Positions 33,366-41,115 of a stretch of 64,000 nt of DNA are shown here, piece after piece. The DNA is from Streptomyces panaciradicis (GTDB lineage: Bacteria > Actinomycetota > Actinomycetes > Streptomycetales > Streptomycetaceae), in assembly GCF_023516615.1 (NCBI RefSeq), contig NZ_JAMGBF010000082.1:1-64000 (forward strand). The letters run 5' to 3'. Made by a program: the position numbers and the translations under genes. Position 1 is the stretch's first letter, and each line of letters opens with the position of its first letter. Under the pieces are notes generated by a model. That model was not told the origin of the DNA and did not search any database. It saw nothing but the letters and a program-made list of their open reading frames with translations.

Positions 33366-34912
33366 CGGGTTACCTCTTTGTCCTTCGTCATCTGGCGCAT
33401 CAGCACTTCCTGCGTGGCCTCGGCCCGCTCCACCTCGCCGGTCAGCCGGCCCGCGGCCATCGTGTAGATGCGGTCGCACATGCCGAGCAGCTCGGGCAGC
33501 TCGGAGGAGATGAAGACGACCGCCTTGCCCTCGGCCGCCAGCCGGTCGATGACCGTGTAGATCTCGTACTTGGCGCCCACGTCGATACCGCGCGTGGGCT
33601 CGTCCAGGATCAGCACGTCCGGACCCGCGAAGATCCACTTGCTGAGGACGACCTTCTGCTGGTTGCCGCCGGACAGCTTGCCCACCGGCTCGAAGACGGT
33701 CGGCGCCTTGATGTTCATGGACTTGCGGAAGCCCTCGGCGACCTGCCGCTCCTCGTGCTCGTCGACCACACCCCGCTTGGCGACCTTGGCCAGCGCGCTC
33801 AGCGAGATGTTCCGGTTGACGGTGTCGATGAGGTTGAGCCCGTAGTGCTTGCGGTCCTCGGTGACGTACGCGATGCCGTGCCCGACCGCCTCCGAGACGG
33901 TCTTGGTACGGATCTCCTTGCCGTCCTTGAGGACCGTGCCGCCCGCGTGCCGGCCGTAGGTGCGCCCGAACACGCTCATCGCGAGCTCGGTGCGGCCGGC
34001 GCCCATCAGGCCCGCGATGCCCACGATCTCCCCGCGCCGGACGTTGATCGACACGTCGTCGACGACCTTGCGGGCCTGGTCGATGGGGTGGTGCACCGTC
34101 CAGTTGCGGATCTCCAGCGCGGGTGCCGCGTCCCGCTCGCCCTCGTACGCAGTGCGGTCGGGGAAGCGGTGGTCGAGGTCGCGGCCGACCATGCCGGAGA
34201 TGATCCGGTCCTCGGTCGTCTCCGCGGCCTTCACGTCGAGCGTCTCGATGGTCCGCCCGTCGCGCAGGATCGTCACCGAGTCCGCCACCCGGCGGATCTC
34301 GTTCAGCTTGTGGGAGATGATGATCGAGGTGATGCCCTGGTTCTTCAACTCCAGGATCAGATCCAGGAGTTTGCCGCTGTCCTCGTCGTTCAGGGCAGCG
34401 GTCGGCTCGTCCAGGATGAGCAGCTTCACCTTCTTCGACAGCGCCTTGGCGATCTCCACCAGCTGCTGCTTGCCCACGCCGATGTCGGCGACGCGGGTCT
34501 CCGGGTGGTCGCTGAGACCCACCCGGCGCAGCAGTTCGCTGGCGTGCTTGAGCGTCTCCCGCCAGTCGATGAACCCGCCCGAGGCGTGCTCGTTGCCGAG
34601 GAAGATGTTCTCCGCGATGGACAGGAAGGGCACCAGGGCCAGCTCCTGGTGGATGATCACGATGCCGTGATCCTCACTGGCCCGGATGTCCTTGAACTCG
34701 CAGACCTCTCCCTCGAAGAGGATCTCGCCCTCGTAGGTGCCGTGCGGATGGACACCGGAGAGCACCTTCATCAGGGTGGACTTGCCGGCGCCGTTCTCTC
34801 CGCAGATGGCGTGGACCTCGCCCTGGCGGACTGTCAGTGTGACGTCCGACAGCGCCTTGACACCGGGAAAGGTCTTGACGATAGAGCGCATTTCCAGGAC
34901 GGGTCCCGCCAT
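33362..34912 (-). CDS. mmsA: multiple-monosaccharide ABC transporter ATPase (MmsA/GguA-type)
   Basis: A 516-residue tandem ABC protein. The first cassette has Walker A GENGAGKST and Walker B LLILDEPTAAL. The second has a degenerate Walker A (GLMGAGRTEL), the signature LSGGNQQKVVLSKW and VLILDEPTRGIDVG. This pairing of one intact and one degenerate site is normal for CUT2 sugar ATPases. The ATG at 34912 follows GGAAGG by 7 bases; the in-frame TTG at 34927 is not needed. It is 32 bases after chvE and overlaps mmsB. Confidence 0.95.
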   Translation of the reverse strand: MAGPVLEMRSIVKTFPGVKALSDVTLTVRQGEVHAICGENGAGKSTLMKVLSGVHPHGTYEGEILFEGEVCEFKDIRASEDHGIVIIHQELALVPFLSIAENIFLGNEHASGGFIDWRETLKHASELLRRVGLSDHPETRVADIGVGKQQLVEIAKALSKKVKLLILDEPTAALNDEDSGKLLDLILELKNQGITSIIISHKLNEIRRVADSVTILRDGRTIETLDVKAAETTEDRIISGMVGRDLDHRFPDRTAYEGERDAAPALEIRNWTVHHPIDQARKVVDDVSINVRRGEIVGIAGLMGAGRTELAMSVFGRTYGRHAGGTVLKDGKEIRTKTVSEAVGHGIAYVTEDRKHYGLNLIDTVNRNISLSALAKVAKRGVVDEHEERQVAEGFRKSMNIKAPTVFEPVGKLSGGNQQKVVLSKWIFAGPDVLILDEPTRGIDVGAKYEIYTVIDRLAAEGKAVVFISSELPELLGMCDRIYTMAAGRLTGEVERAEATQEVLMRQMTKDKEVTR

Positions 34913-34944
34913 GGTCGTGCCTTCCAATCAGTAGGGGGCGGCGG

Positions 34945-36054
34945 TTACTTGAGTTCGGCGTCGGTGTAGTAGCCGCCCTTGACCAGGACGTCCTCGTAGT
35001 TGGTCTTGTCGACGCTCACCGGCTGCAGCAGGTAGGCGGGGACAACCTTGCTGCCGTTGTTGTAGGTCTTCGTGTCGTTGACCTGCGGCGTCTTCTTGTT
35101 CAGGACGTCGTCGACCATGGTCGCGGCGACCTCGGCGAGCTTGCGGGTGTCCTTGTAGACGGTCTGCGTCTGCTGGCCCGCGATGATCGACTTCACCGAG
35201 GCGAGCTCGGCGTCCTGGCCGGTGATGACCGGCAGCTTCTGCTTGGCGGTGCCGTAGCCGTCCGACTTCAGCGCGGCGAGGATGCCGATGGAGATGCCGT
35301 CGTACGGCGAGAGGACCGCGTCGACCTTGGCGCTGGAGTACGTGGAGGTGAGGATGTCCTCCATGCGCTTCTGGGCGGTGGCGCCGTCCCAGCGCAGGGT
35401 GGTGACCTGGTTGAGCGCGGTCTGCTTGGACTTGACCACCAGCTCCTTCTTGTCGATGTACGGCTGGAGCACGCTCATCGCACCGTTGAAGAAGTACTTG
35501 GTGTTGTTGTCGTCGTTCGAACCGGCGAACAGCTCGATGTTGAACGGGCCCTTCTTGCCCTTGTCCAGGCCGAGCTTCTGCACGATGTACGTGCCCTGCA
35601 GCACGCCGACCTTCTCGTTGTCGAACGAGGCGTAGTAGTCGACGTTCTTGGTGCCCAGGATGAGACGGTCGTAGGCGATGACCGGGATGTGGGCGGAGGC
35701 GGCCTCCTGAAGCACGTTGTTCAGGGACTTGTTGTCGATGGCCGCGATGATCAGGCCCTTGACGCCCTGCGTGATCAGGTTCTCGATCTGCGAGACCTGG
35801 GTGTCCGGGTCGTCCTCGCCGTAGACCAGCTTGGTCTTGTAGCCCTTGGACTCAAGGTTCTTGACGACGTTCTTGCCGTCGGCGATCCAGCGCTCGGAGG
35901 ACTTGGTCGGCATCGCGATGCCGATCGTGCCGCCCTTGGAGCTGTCGGCCTTCTCCTTGCTGCCGCCGGAACTGCTCTGCCCGCAGGCGGACAGGGTGAG
36001 GGCGAGGGACGCGGCTCCGGCTATCGCGGTGAGGGCTGCTCTGCGGTTGCGCAT
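34945..36054 (-). CDS. chvE: ChvE-type monosaccharide-binding lipoprotein
   Basis: A 369-residue CUT2 solute-binding protein. The lipobox LSAC (residues 21-24) directs lipid anchoring outside the membrane. The periplasmic-binding fold 4 is clear: GTIGIAMPTKSSERWIADGK, IAAIDNKSLNNVLQEAASAH, IPVIAYDRLILGT, LFAGSNDDNNTKYFFNGAM and ITGQDAELASVKSIIAGQQT. The closest named relatives are ChvE/XylF proteins that bind L-arabinose, D-xylose, D-galactose or D-glucose. With araBAD next door arabinose is the obvious candidate, but pocket residues alone do not prove it. Confidence 0.93.
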   Translation of the reverse strand: MRNRRAALTAIAGAASLALTLSACGQSSSGGSKEKADSSKGGTIGIAMPTKSSERWIADGKNVVKNLESKGYKTKLVYGEDDPDTQVSQIENLITQGVKGLIIAAIDNKSLNNVLQEAASAHIPVIAYDRLILGTKNVDYYASFDNEKVGVLQGTYIVQKLGLDKGKKGPFNIELFAGSNDDNNTKYFFNGAMSVLQPYIDKKELVVKSKQTALNQVTTLRWDGATAQKRMEDILTSTYSSAKVDAVLSPYDGISIGILAALKSDGYGTAKQKLPVITGQDAELASVKSIIAGQQTQTVYKDTRKLAEVAATMVDDVLNKKTPQVNDTKTYNNGSKVVPAYLLQPVSVDKTNYEDVLVKGGYYTDAELK

Positions 36055-36092
36055 GGGTCATCCATCCTTGGGTTTCTCGTCGTTGAGAGGGG

Positions 36093-37064
36093 TCAGGCTT
36101 CGGTGGGGAAGCGGTTGAGCGGTCCGGGCAGCCGGGAGCCGAGCGGCGCCATGTCGCCGTCCGCACCGTGCCGGGCGAGCAGGTCGAGAGCGAGACGGCC
36201 GCGCCGCACCCGCTCCCGGGCGGTGTCCAGGGTCACGTCCCGCAGGTGGGTGCCCCACGGGTAGATGCCGGGAGCCTTGGACAGACCGAACTTCAGGTAG
36301 AGCGGTGCGCCACGCCGGATCAGCTCGGCGACCTCGTACATCCGGATGTAGCCGCCGAGGTCGTCGGGGGCCTCGATGTACATGTCCATGGGAGCGGCGG
36401 AGACCCGCCGGATCTCGGTGAGGTGATCCAGCGTCAGGTCGCTGGGCACGTTGAGGGAGTCGGCGCCGAGCCGCTCGTACACCGCGTACGAGGCGGGGTT
36501 GACGGGACCGATCAGCGCCGAGACCTTCAGGGTGGTGTTGGCCGGGATGATGCCGGCCTCGCGGGCCCGGTGCAGCGTCCACAGCACGCCCTCGTCGGCG
36601 ACGAGGAGGCACTTGACGCCCAACTCCGTGGCGCGGACGGCGTCCTCGACACAGCCGGCGACGGCGTCGTGGCCGCGTGCGCGCAGTCCGGCCCCCCGCG
36701 AGTCGGACCGTACGGAGCCGCCGATGTCCCAGGTGCCGCGCGGCCCGGTGAACAGGCACAGTTCGATGTCGCGCTCGCCGGTCGCCTCGACCATCTCGGT
36801 GATCTCGGCGTCGCTCAGCATCCACACCCCGCTGCCCTGGCTGATCCGGTGGATCGGCACGTCCAGGCGCGAGGACTCCTTCAGGACGACGGCCAGCGCT
36901 TCGGGGCCCTCGCACGAGGGGATCTCGGTGCGCCACTTGCCGCCGCCGGGGAAGGTGTGCGGGGAGGCGTCGGCGGGGTCGGGGGCGGGCGCGCCCATGC
37001 CGAGGGCCGAGAGCACCTGCTCACCGGGTCGGCGGGCCGCCGTGGCGGAAGCGTCGGTCGTCAC
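36093..37064 (-). CDS. uncharacterised protein, first gene of the monosaccharide transporter operon
   Basis: A 323-residue soluble protein with a GTG start. I do not recognise a named family with certainty. The pattern of alternating strands and helices (GVKCLLVADEGVLWTLHRA, LGADSLNVPSDLTLDHLTEI, APMDMYIEAPDDLGGYIRMY, GAPLYLKFGLS) suggests a TIM barrel, with some resemblance to U32-peptidase-like proteins, but the U32 cysteine signature is not visible. It has no signal peptide and no membrane segment. It directly follows operator copy 3 and is 38 bases before chvE, so it is co-regulated with sugar uptake. It could be a sugar-modifying enzyme or a regulator of the transporter; function unknown. 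Confidence 0.75.
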   Translation of the reverse strand: MTTDASATAARRPGEQVLSALGMGAPAPDPADASPHTFPGGGKWRTEIPSCEGPEALAVVLKESSRLDVPIHRISQGSGVWMLSDAEITEMVEATGERDIELCLFTGPRGTWDIGGSVRSDSRGAGLRARGHDAVAGCVEDAVRATELGVKCLLVADEGVLWTLHRAREAGIIPANTTLKVSALIGPVNPASYAVYERLGADSLNVPSDLTLDHLTEIRRVSAAPMDMYIEAPDDLGGYIRMYEVAELIRRGAPLYLKFGLSKAPGIYPWGTHLRDVTLDTARERVRRGRLALDLLARHGADGDMAPLGSRLPGPLNRFPTEA

Positions 37065-37076
37065 AAGCTGTCCTTC

Positions 37077-37094
37077 GTGTTCGATATTTCGGAC
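37077..37094 (-). promoter_or_regulatory. operator copy 3 of the shared sugar motif, transporter operon
   Basis: On the minus strand the core reads GAAATATCGAACAC (37090-37077) and the dyad GTCCGA-AATA-TCGAAC has one mismatch. It ends 12 bases before the GTG of the first operon gene, directly beside the GAAGGA ribosome site. A possible promoter (TTGAGC, 18 bases, TATCGA) overlaps it. Confidence 0.65.
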
Positions 37095-37126
37095 GAGGTT
37101 CGCGGCTCAAGTCATGGGGGGCTTGG

Positions 37127-37173
37127 GTGTGCGCCGGTACGGAGGCCGCCAGGTCGCCCCCGTACCGGCACAC
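37127..37173 (-). terminator. terminator of the dehydratase-dehydrogenase operon
   Basis: CCGGTACGG (37134-37142) pairs with CCGTACCGG (37160-37168). GTGTG and CACAC extend the stem after a 2-base bulge. It starts right after the dehydrogenase stop codon, so the transporter operon downstream needs its own promoter. Confidence 0.7.
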
Positions 37174-37176
37174 GGT

Positions 37177-38181
37177 CTAGGGGCGAAGCAGCACCTTGCC
37201 CACCTTCGGATCGCCGGACCCGACCAGCTCGATGGCCTCCGCGAACTGATCGAGCGGCAGCTCGTGCGTGACCAGGGGCAGGGGATCGAGCAGCCCGGCG
37301 CCGAACACCCGGACCGTGTGGGCCCAGGCGTCCGGCGGCGCGCCGAAGACAGTCGACACCTCCAACTGCCGTACCACTAGGGCCGTTGGGTCCAGCCCAT
37401 CGGCGCCCGGCGCGGGAATGCCGGTCAGCACCAGACGTCCGCCGCGCCGCAGCAGCGAGGCGGCCGTGCACGCGGCCGACGCGGACCCGGCGGTCTCGAT
37501 GACGACGTCGAAGTCGTCGGGGAGCTCCTGGTCCCTGGTCCGGAAGTCGGTGGCGCCGAAAGCTTTCGAAAGCTCCGCGCGGTCGGGTCGGGTCCCGACC
37601 ACGAGCAGCTCGGCCGGCGAACCCGCCTTCAGGAACTGAACGGCGAACATGCCCAGCGTCCCGGTGCCGACGACGGCGACCCGCTCGCCCGGCAGCGCGT
37701 TCGCCTTGATCGCGGCGGCCGCGATGCAGGCGGCCGGCTCCAGCAGCGCGGCGGCCGTGAGGTCGGCGTCGTCCGGCAGGACGTGCAGCAGCCGCGCCGG
37801 CAGGGTGAGCGTGGTGGCCATCGCACCCGGCTGGGTGAACCCGGTCTCCTCGTACCCGCTGGTGCACAGCGTGGTCTCGCCCGCGTGGCAGCGGTCGCAC
37901 ACCTGGCAGTTGCGGAAGCCCTCGCCGACGACCTTGCGGCCGACCAGCGTCTCCGGGATCCCGGCGCCGACCGCCTCCACGGTCCCCGACCACTCGTGGC
38001 CGGGCGTGAGCGGGTAACGGACGTACCCCTCGGGCCGGTTGCCCTGGTACACCTCCCGGTCGCTGCCGCAGATGCCGACCGCGTGGACGGCCACCAGCGC
38101 CTCGCCGGGCCCCGGCTGCCGCGGGTCGTGCGAGGTCAGCCGGTGCTCGCCCGGCGCCTCGATGACGACCTGGGTGCTCAC
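37177..38181 (-). CDS. zinc-dependent sugar/polyol alcohol dehydrogenase
   Basis: A 334-residue medium-chain dehydrogenase. The catalytic zinc ligands are in GICGSDREVY and GHEWSGTVEAVG. The structural zinc loop has four cysteines in FRNCQVCDRCHAGETTLC. The NAD(P) fold is VAVVGTGTLGMFAVQFLK. The GTG start overlaps the stop of the dehydratase gene (GTGA), so the two are coupled. It probably oxidises the sugar feeding the lactonase or the product of the dehydratase; which of these is unknown. A terminator follows directly. Confidence 0.88.
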   Translation of the reverse strand: MSTQVVIEAPGEHRLTSHDPRQPGPGEALVAVHAVGICGSDREVYQGNRPEGYVRYPLTPGHEWSGTVEAVGAGIPETLVGRKVVGEGFRNCQVCDRCHAGETTLCTSGYEETGFTQPGAMATTLTLPARLLHVLPDDADLTAAALLEPAACIAAAAIKANALPGERVAVVGTGTLGMFAVQFLKAGSPAELLVVGTRPDRAELSKAFGATDFRTRDQELPDDFDVVIETAGSASAACTAASLLRRGGRLVLTGIPAPGADGLDPTALVVRQLEVSTVFGAPPDAWAHTVRVFGAGLLDPLPLVTHELPLDQFAEAIELVGSGDPKVGKVLLRP

Positions 38182-39335
38182 TTGCTGCCCTTGGGCTTGC
38201 GCTGCTCCCAGCCCTCGGCCCACAGGTCGAAGCGGGCCTGCTGCTGCGGGAACTCCGCGGCCGCGTCCACGTCGAGCTCGACGCCGAGACCCGGCGCGTC
38301 CGAGAGGTGGAAGTAGCCGTCCACGACCTCGGGCGCCCCCTTGACCACCTTCTTGATCTCCGCGTCCGCGAAGTCGTTGAAGTGCTCCAGGATCTTGAAG
38401 TTGGGGGAGGTGAAGCCGACCTGGAGGGAGGCGGCGGTCAGCACCGACCCGCCCACGTTGTGCGGGGCGACGAGCATGTAGTGGGTCTCGGCGGTGGCGG
38501 CCAGCTTCCGCGTCTCCCAGATGCCGCCGATGTGGCCGACGTCCGGCTGGATGATGTCCACGGCCTGGCTCTCGAACAGCTCACGGAACTCGATGCGGTC
38601 GTGGATCCGCTCACCGGTCGCGACCGGGATGTCGACCTTGGCGGCGACCTTCTCCAGCGCCTTGAGGTTCTCCGGCGGGCAGGGCTCCTCCAGCCAGGCG
38701 GGCTTGAAGGGGGCGAGCTCCTTGGCCAGCCGCACCGCGGTCGCCGGCGAGAACCGCCCGTGCATCTCCAGCATCAGCTCGGCGTCCGGCCCGATGGCGT
38801 CGCGCACGGCCTCGATGAGGGAGACGGCGTACAGGCTCTGCTCGTGGTCGAGCTCGAAGTGCCCGGTGCCGAAGGGGTCGATCTTCAGCGCCCTGTACCC
38901 GCGCTCCATGACCCCCTGGGCGGCCTTGTGGTACGCCTCCGGGGTGCGCTCCGTGGTGTACCAGCCGTTGGCGTAGGCCTTGACCTTGTCCGTGACCTTC
39001 CCGCCCAGCAGCTGCCAGACGGGCACCCCGAGGGCCTTGCCCTTGATGTCCCAGCAGGCCATCTCGACGACGGCGATGCCGGACATCACGATCTCACCCG
39101 CACGGCCGTAGTCGCCGTACTTCATCCGGCGTACGAGGTCTTCCACGGCGAACGGGTCGGAGCCCAGAATGTGATTGGCCTCGGCCTCCCGCAGGTAGCC
39201 GATCAGCGCGTCGGTGTGGCCCAGCATCCGGGTCTCGCCGACTCCCGTGATCCCCTCGTCGGTGTGCACCTGGACGTATGTCAGGTTGCGCCACGGCGTC
39301 CCGACCACGTGTGTGCTGATTCCGGTGATGCGCAC
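38178..39335 (-). CDS. enolase-superfamily (mandelate racemase/MLE) sugar-acid dehydratase
   Basis: A 385-residue protein of the galactonate/mannonate dehydratase type. Metal ligands follow the family order: Glu in LMLEMHGRF, Glu in AWLEEPCPPE and Glu in VATGERIHDR. QPDVGHIGGIWETRK and VAPHNVGGSVLTAAS supply the catalytic His/Asp side. The HGR motif after the first ligand is shared with sugar-acid dehydratases. The product would be a 2-keto-3-deoxy sugar acid. It is first in a two-gene operon with the dehydrogenase, behind operator copy 4. The exact acid (arabinonate, galactonate or other) cannot be decided from the sequence. Confidence 0.88.
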   Translation of the reverse strand: MRITGISTHVVGTPWRNLTYVQVHTDEGITGVGETRMLGHTDALIGYLREAEANHILGSDPFAVEDLVRRMKYGDYGRAGEIVMSGIAVVEMACWDIKGKALGVPVWQLLGGKVTDKVKAYANGWYTTERTPEAYHKAAQGVMERGYRALKIDPFGTGHFELDHEQSLYAVSLIEAVRDAIGPDAELMLEMHGRFSPATAVRLAKELAPFKPAWLEEPCPPENLKALEKVAAKVDIPVATGERIHDRIEFRELFESQAVDIIQPDVGHIGGIWETRKLAATAETHYMLVAPHNVGGSVLTAASLQVGFTSPNFKILEHFNDFADAEIKKVVKGAPEVVDGYFHLSDAPGLGVELDVDAAAEFPQQQARFDLWAEGWEQRKPKGSK

Positions 39336-39383
39336 GGCAGTTGCCCCTTGCTGCGTCGTCTGCTTGCGTTCGGCCCATTCCGT

Positions 39384-39401
39384 GTGTTCGAGATTTCGTC
39401 A
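39384..39401 (-). promoter_or_regulatory. operator copy 4 of the shared sugar motif, dehydratase operon
   Basis: On the minus strand the core reads GAAATCTCGAACAC (39397-39384), 48 bases before the dehydratase ATG. A second half-site GTTCGAAAT occurs 20 bases away (39405-39413) as a direct repeat, so this promoter may bind more protein than the others. Confidence 0.65.
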
Positions 39402-39614
39402 CACGTTCGAAATGCTGGCGTGACAGTAAGGACGGGGCGGCGGGAGTGTCAATGGGTCGAACGCATAACGGTTTCGACACTGCTTTCGGCACGCTTTTCG
39501 GTCGCCGTTTCGCAGATGTCCTCAACTCGCCGCGCCGGGACAGATCGTTCACCACACAACTTTCACAGCTGTGCCTAGGAACGTGACCTGTCAGGAACTT
39601 AGTCTTCCCGCGTC

Positions 39615-40439
39615 ATGGACTACTGCGACCCGTGCCGACGGCACCTCAACGGCGCGCTCGCCTGCCCTGGGTGCGGCACCACCCTCGAAGAGCTCCGCGC
39701 GCAGACACCCGCGCACGACCCGGGCCTGCCCCCGTACGGGGGCGAGCACCGCGTGGTGTACGACGGCCACGGCGACGAGGGGTCCTACGAGGACGCCCCC
39801 TACGACGACGAGGGCTCCCATGACGCCGAGGACGCCCCGGAGGACGGGTACCCGGCCGGCCGGGCGGCGCGCCGGGCGCAGGGCCGTGGGCGCGGACGCG
39901 GGCGGTCCGGCGGGAGCGGCGAGGGTCCCGCGGGCCCCGAGGGCGCGGCCAGTCGCCGCGATCGCAAAGCCGCCGCGCACCGCAGACGCCGGCGCCGGGT
40001 GCTGCTGATCACCACGGCGGCCGTGCTCGCGGCGGGCGGCCTCAGCCTCGCCGAGCTCGGCATGGACGCTCCCTTCTCCTCGCCGACCCCGGTCACCGCC
40101 GGGGGCGACACGGCCGAGGGCGGTGCGTCCGCGGAGGCGGGCGGCAAGGCCAAGTCGGCCGACGACCCCACGGGCGCGGGGACCACGGGCACCCCGACCG
40201 AGGGAGCGTCCCCGTCCTCGACGGCCTCGAAGCCGCCCAAGGACAAGAAGAAGGACGAGGCCGGCGCATCGGCCTCGTCCACCCCGACCCGCACCGGCTC
40301 GGGAACCACGACGACGGCCCCCACGGCGGCGCCCCCGGCGACCACCGCACCCTCGACGTCGGCCCCGACGACCGCGGCCCCGAGCCCGACCCCGTCCCCC
40401 ACGAAGACGTGCACGCGGTTCCTGTGGTGGTGCAGCTGA
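39615..40439 (+). CDS. SCO2400-family zinc-ribbon membrane protein
   Basis: A 274-residue protein with three parts. The N-terminus MDYCDPCRRHLNGALACPGC has two CxxC pairs, a zinc ribbon that would be cytosolic. A charged linker is followed by an Arg-rich stretch and one membrane helix (VLLITTAAVLAAGGLSLAEL, about 130-149). The rest is an exported Ser/Thr/Pro/Ala-rich stalk of about 115 residues that ends abruptly in TKTCTRFLWWCS. The N- and C-terminal motifs are what I recall for the SCO2400 family. The topology suggests sensing or cell-wall anchoring; function unknown. Confidence 0.8.
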   Translation: MDYCDPCRRHLNGALACPGCGTTLEELRAQTPAHDPGLPPYGGEHRVVYDGHGDEGSYEDAPYDDEGSHDAEDAPEDGYPAGRAARRAQGRGRGRGRSGGSGEGPAGPEGAASRRDRKAAAHRRRRRRVLLITTAAVLAAGGLSLAELGMDAPFSSPTPVTAGGDTAEGGASAEAGGKAKSADDPTGAGTTGTPTEGASPSSTASKPPKDKKKDEAGASASSTPTRTGSGTTTTAPTAAPPATTAPSTSAPTTAAPSPTPSPTKTCTRFLWWCS

Positions 40440-40470
40440 GGGCTCGTACTCGAGGTCGGCCGGCAAGTCC

Positions 40471-40518
40471 CAGCCCGTCCGGCGTTTGAGGACGAGGCCC
40501 GTCCAGGGCCGAAGCGGC
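40471..40518. repeat. dispersed intergenic repeat B
   Basis: CAGCCCGTCCGGCGTTTGAG followed by GACGAGGCCCGTCCAGGGCCGAAGCGG is an element I recognise as widely scattered in Streptomyces intergenic regions. Only one copy is in this window, between two convergent genes, so the repeat status rests on prior knowledge. Confidence 0.65.
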
Positions 40519-40577
40519 AGCCCCCGGTACGGCACGCCCGGACACGCCCCGCCGGCGCCACCCCGGGCATCCGGACA

Positions 40578-41027
40578 TCACGCCCCCGGCGAAGCCCCCA
40601 GCATCCGCTGAAGCAAATCCCGCAAAGACAGCCGCTCCGCCTCCGACAGCCCCGCGAGCGGCTCGCGCGCGAAGCGCAGCCCGTCCCGCAGCTCCCGGGC
40701 GACCCGGAGCCCCTCCTCCGTCGCGGCCGCCAGCTTCACCCGCCGGTCGGCCGGGTCGGGCCGCCGCTCGACCAGCCCCCGCGACTCCAGCCGGTCCACG
40801 ATCCCCGTGACGTTCGACGGCTCGCACTTCAGCTTCTGGGCCAGCTTCCGCATCGGCAGCGGCTCCAGCGACAGCAGGCTGAGCAGCCGGGCCTGCGCCC
40901 CGGTCAGCGTGTGCCGCGTCGCCGCCTCGTCGAAGTCCGCGTGGTAACGCGCCACGACGTCACCGATCAGCCCGACGACCTCGAGGGTCAGCGCGTCGGG
41001 ACGGTGGGTCTGCTGCGGAGTGGCCAT
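40578..41027 (-). CDS. MarR-family regulator
   Basis: A 149-residue winged-helix protein: LTGAQARLLSLLSLEPLPMRKLAQKLKCEPSNVTGIVDRL is the recognition region and GLVERRPDPADRRVKLAAATEEG the wing. Its single Cys sits at the start of the recognition helix (KLKCEPSN); there is no N-terminal Cys of the OhrR type, so it is not the usual peroxide sensor of the nearby ohr gene. It is divergent from an MDR reductase, and two inverted repeats in the shared gap are good operator candidates. Confidence 0.88.
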   Translation of the reverse strand: MATPQQTHRPDALTLEVVGLIGDVVARYHADFDEAATRHTLTGAQARLLSLLSLEPLPMRKLAQKLKCEPSNVTGIVDRLESRGLVERRPDPADRRVKLAAATEEGLRVARELRDGLRFAREPLAGLSEAERLSLRDLLQRMLGASPGA

Positions 41028-41056
41028 GGCTCCAGCCTACCCCATTGCTTGACAAC

Positions 41057-41069
41057 CTGAAATATTCAG
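41057..41069. promoter_or_regulatory. MarR operator candidate 1
   Basis: CTGAA-ATA-TTCAG has perfect 5-base arms and lies between the divergent MarR and MDR genes. It directly follows a TTGACA -35 box (41049-41054) facing the MDR gene, so binding would block that promoter. Confidence 0.6.
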
Positions 41070-41081
41070 AGGCATGGTTGT

Positions 41082-41094
41082 TTCAGTAACTGAA
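41082..41094. promoter_or_regulatory. MarR operator candidate 2
   Basis: TTCAG-TAA-CTGAA has perfect arms with the same half-sites as candidate 1 but in reversed order, with centres 25 bases apart. It lies just downstream of the predicted MDR -10 region. Confidence 0.6.
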
Positions 41095-41115
41095 GTAAAT
41101 GCGAAAGGCTCCGTC

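Noticed and set aside
39578..39604. GGAAC-N19-GTC resembling an ECF sigma-factor promoter before the SCO2400-like gene
   Set aside because: The spacer is longer than usual for known ECF sites, and a second GGAAC nearby makes the alignment arbitrary.
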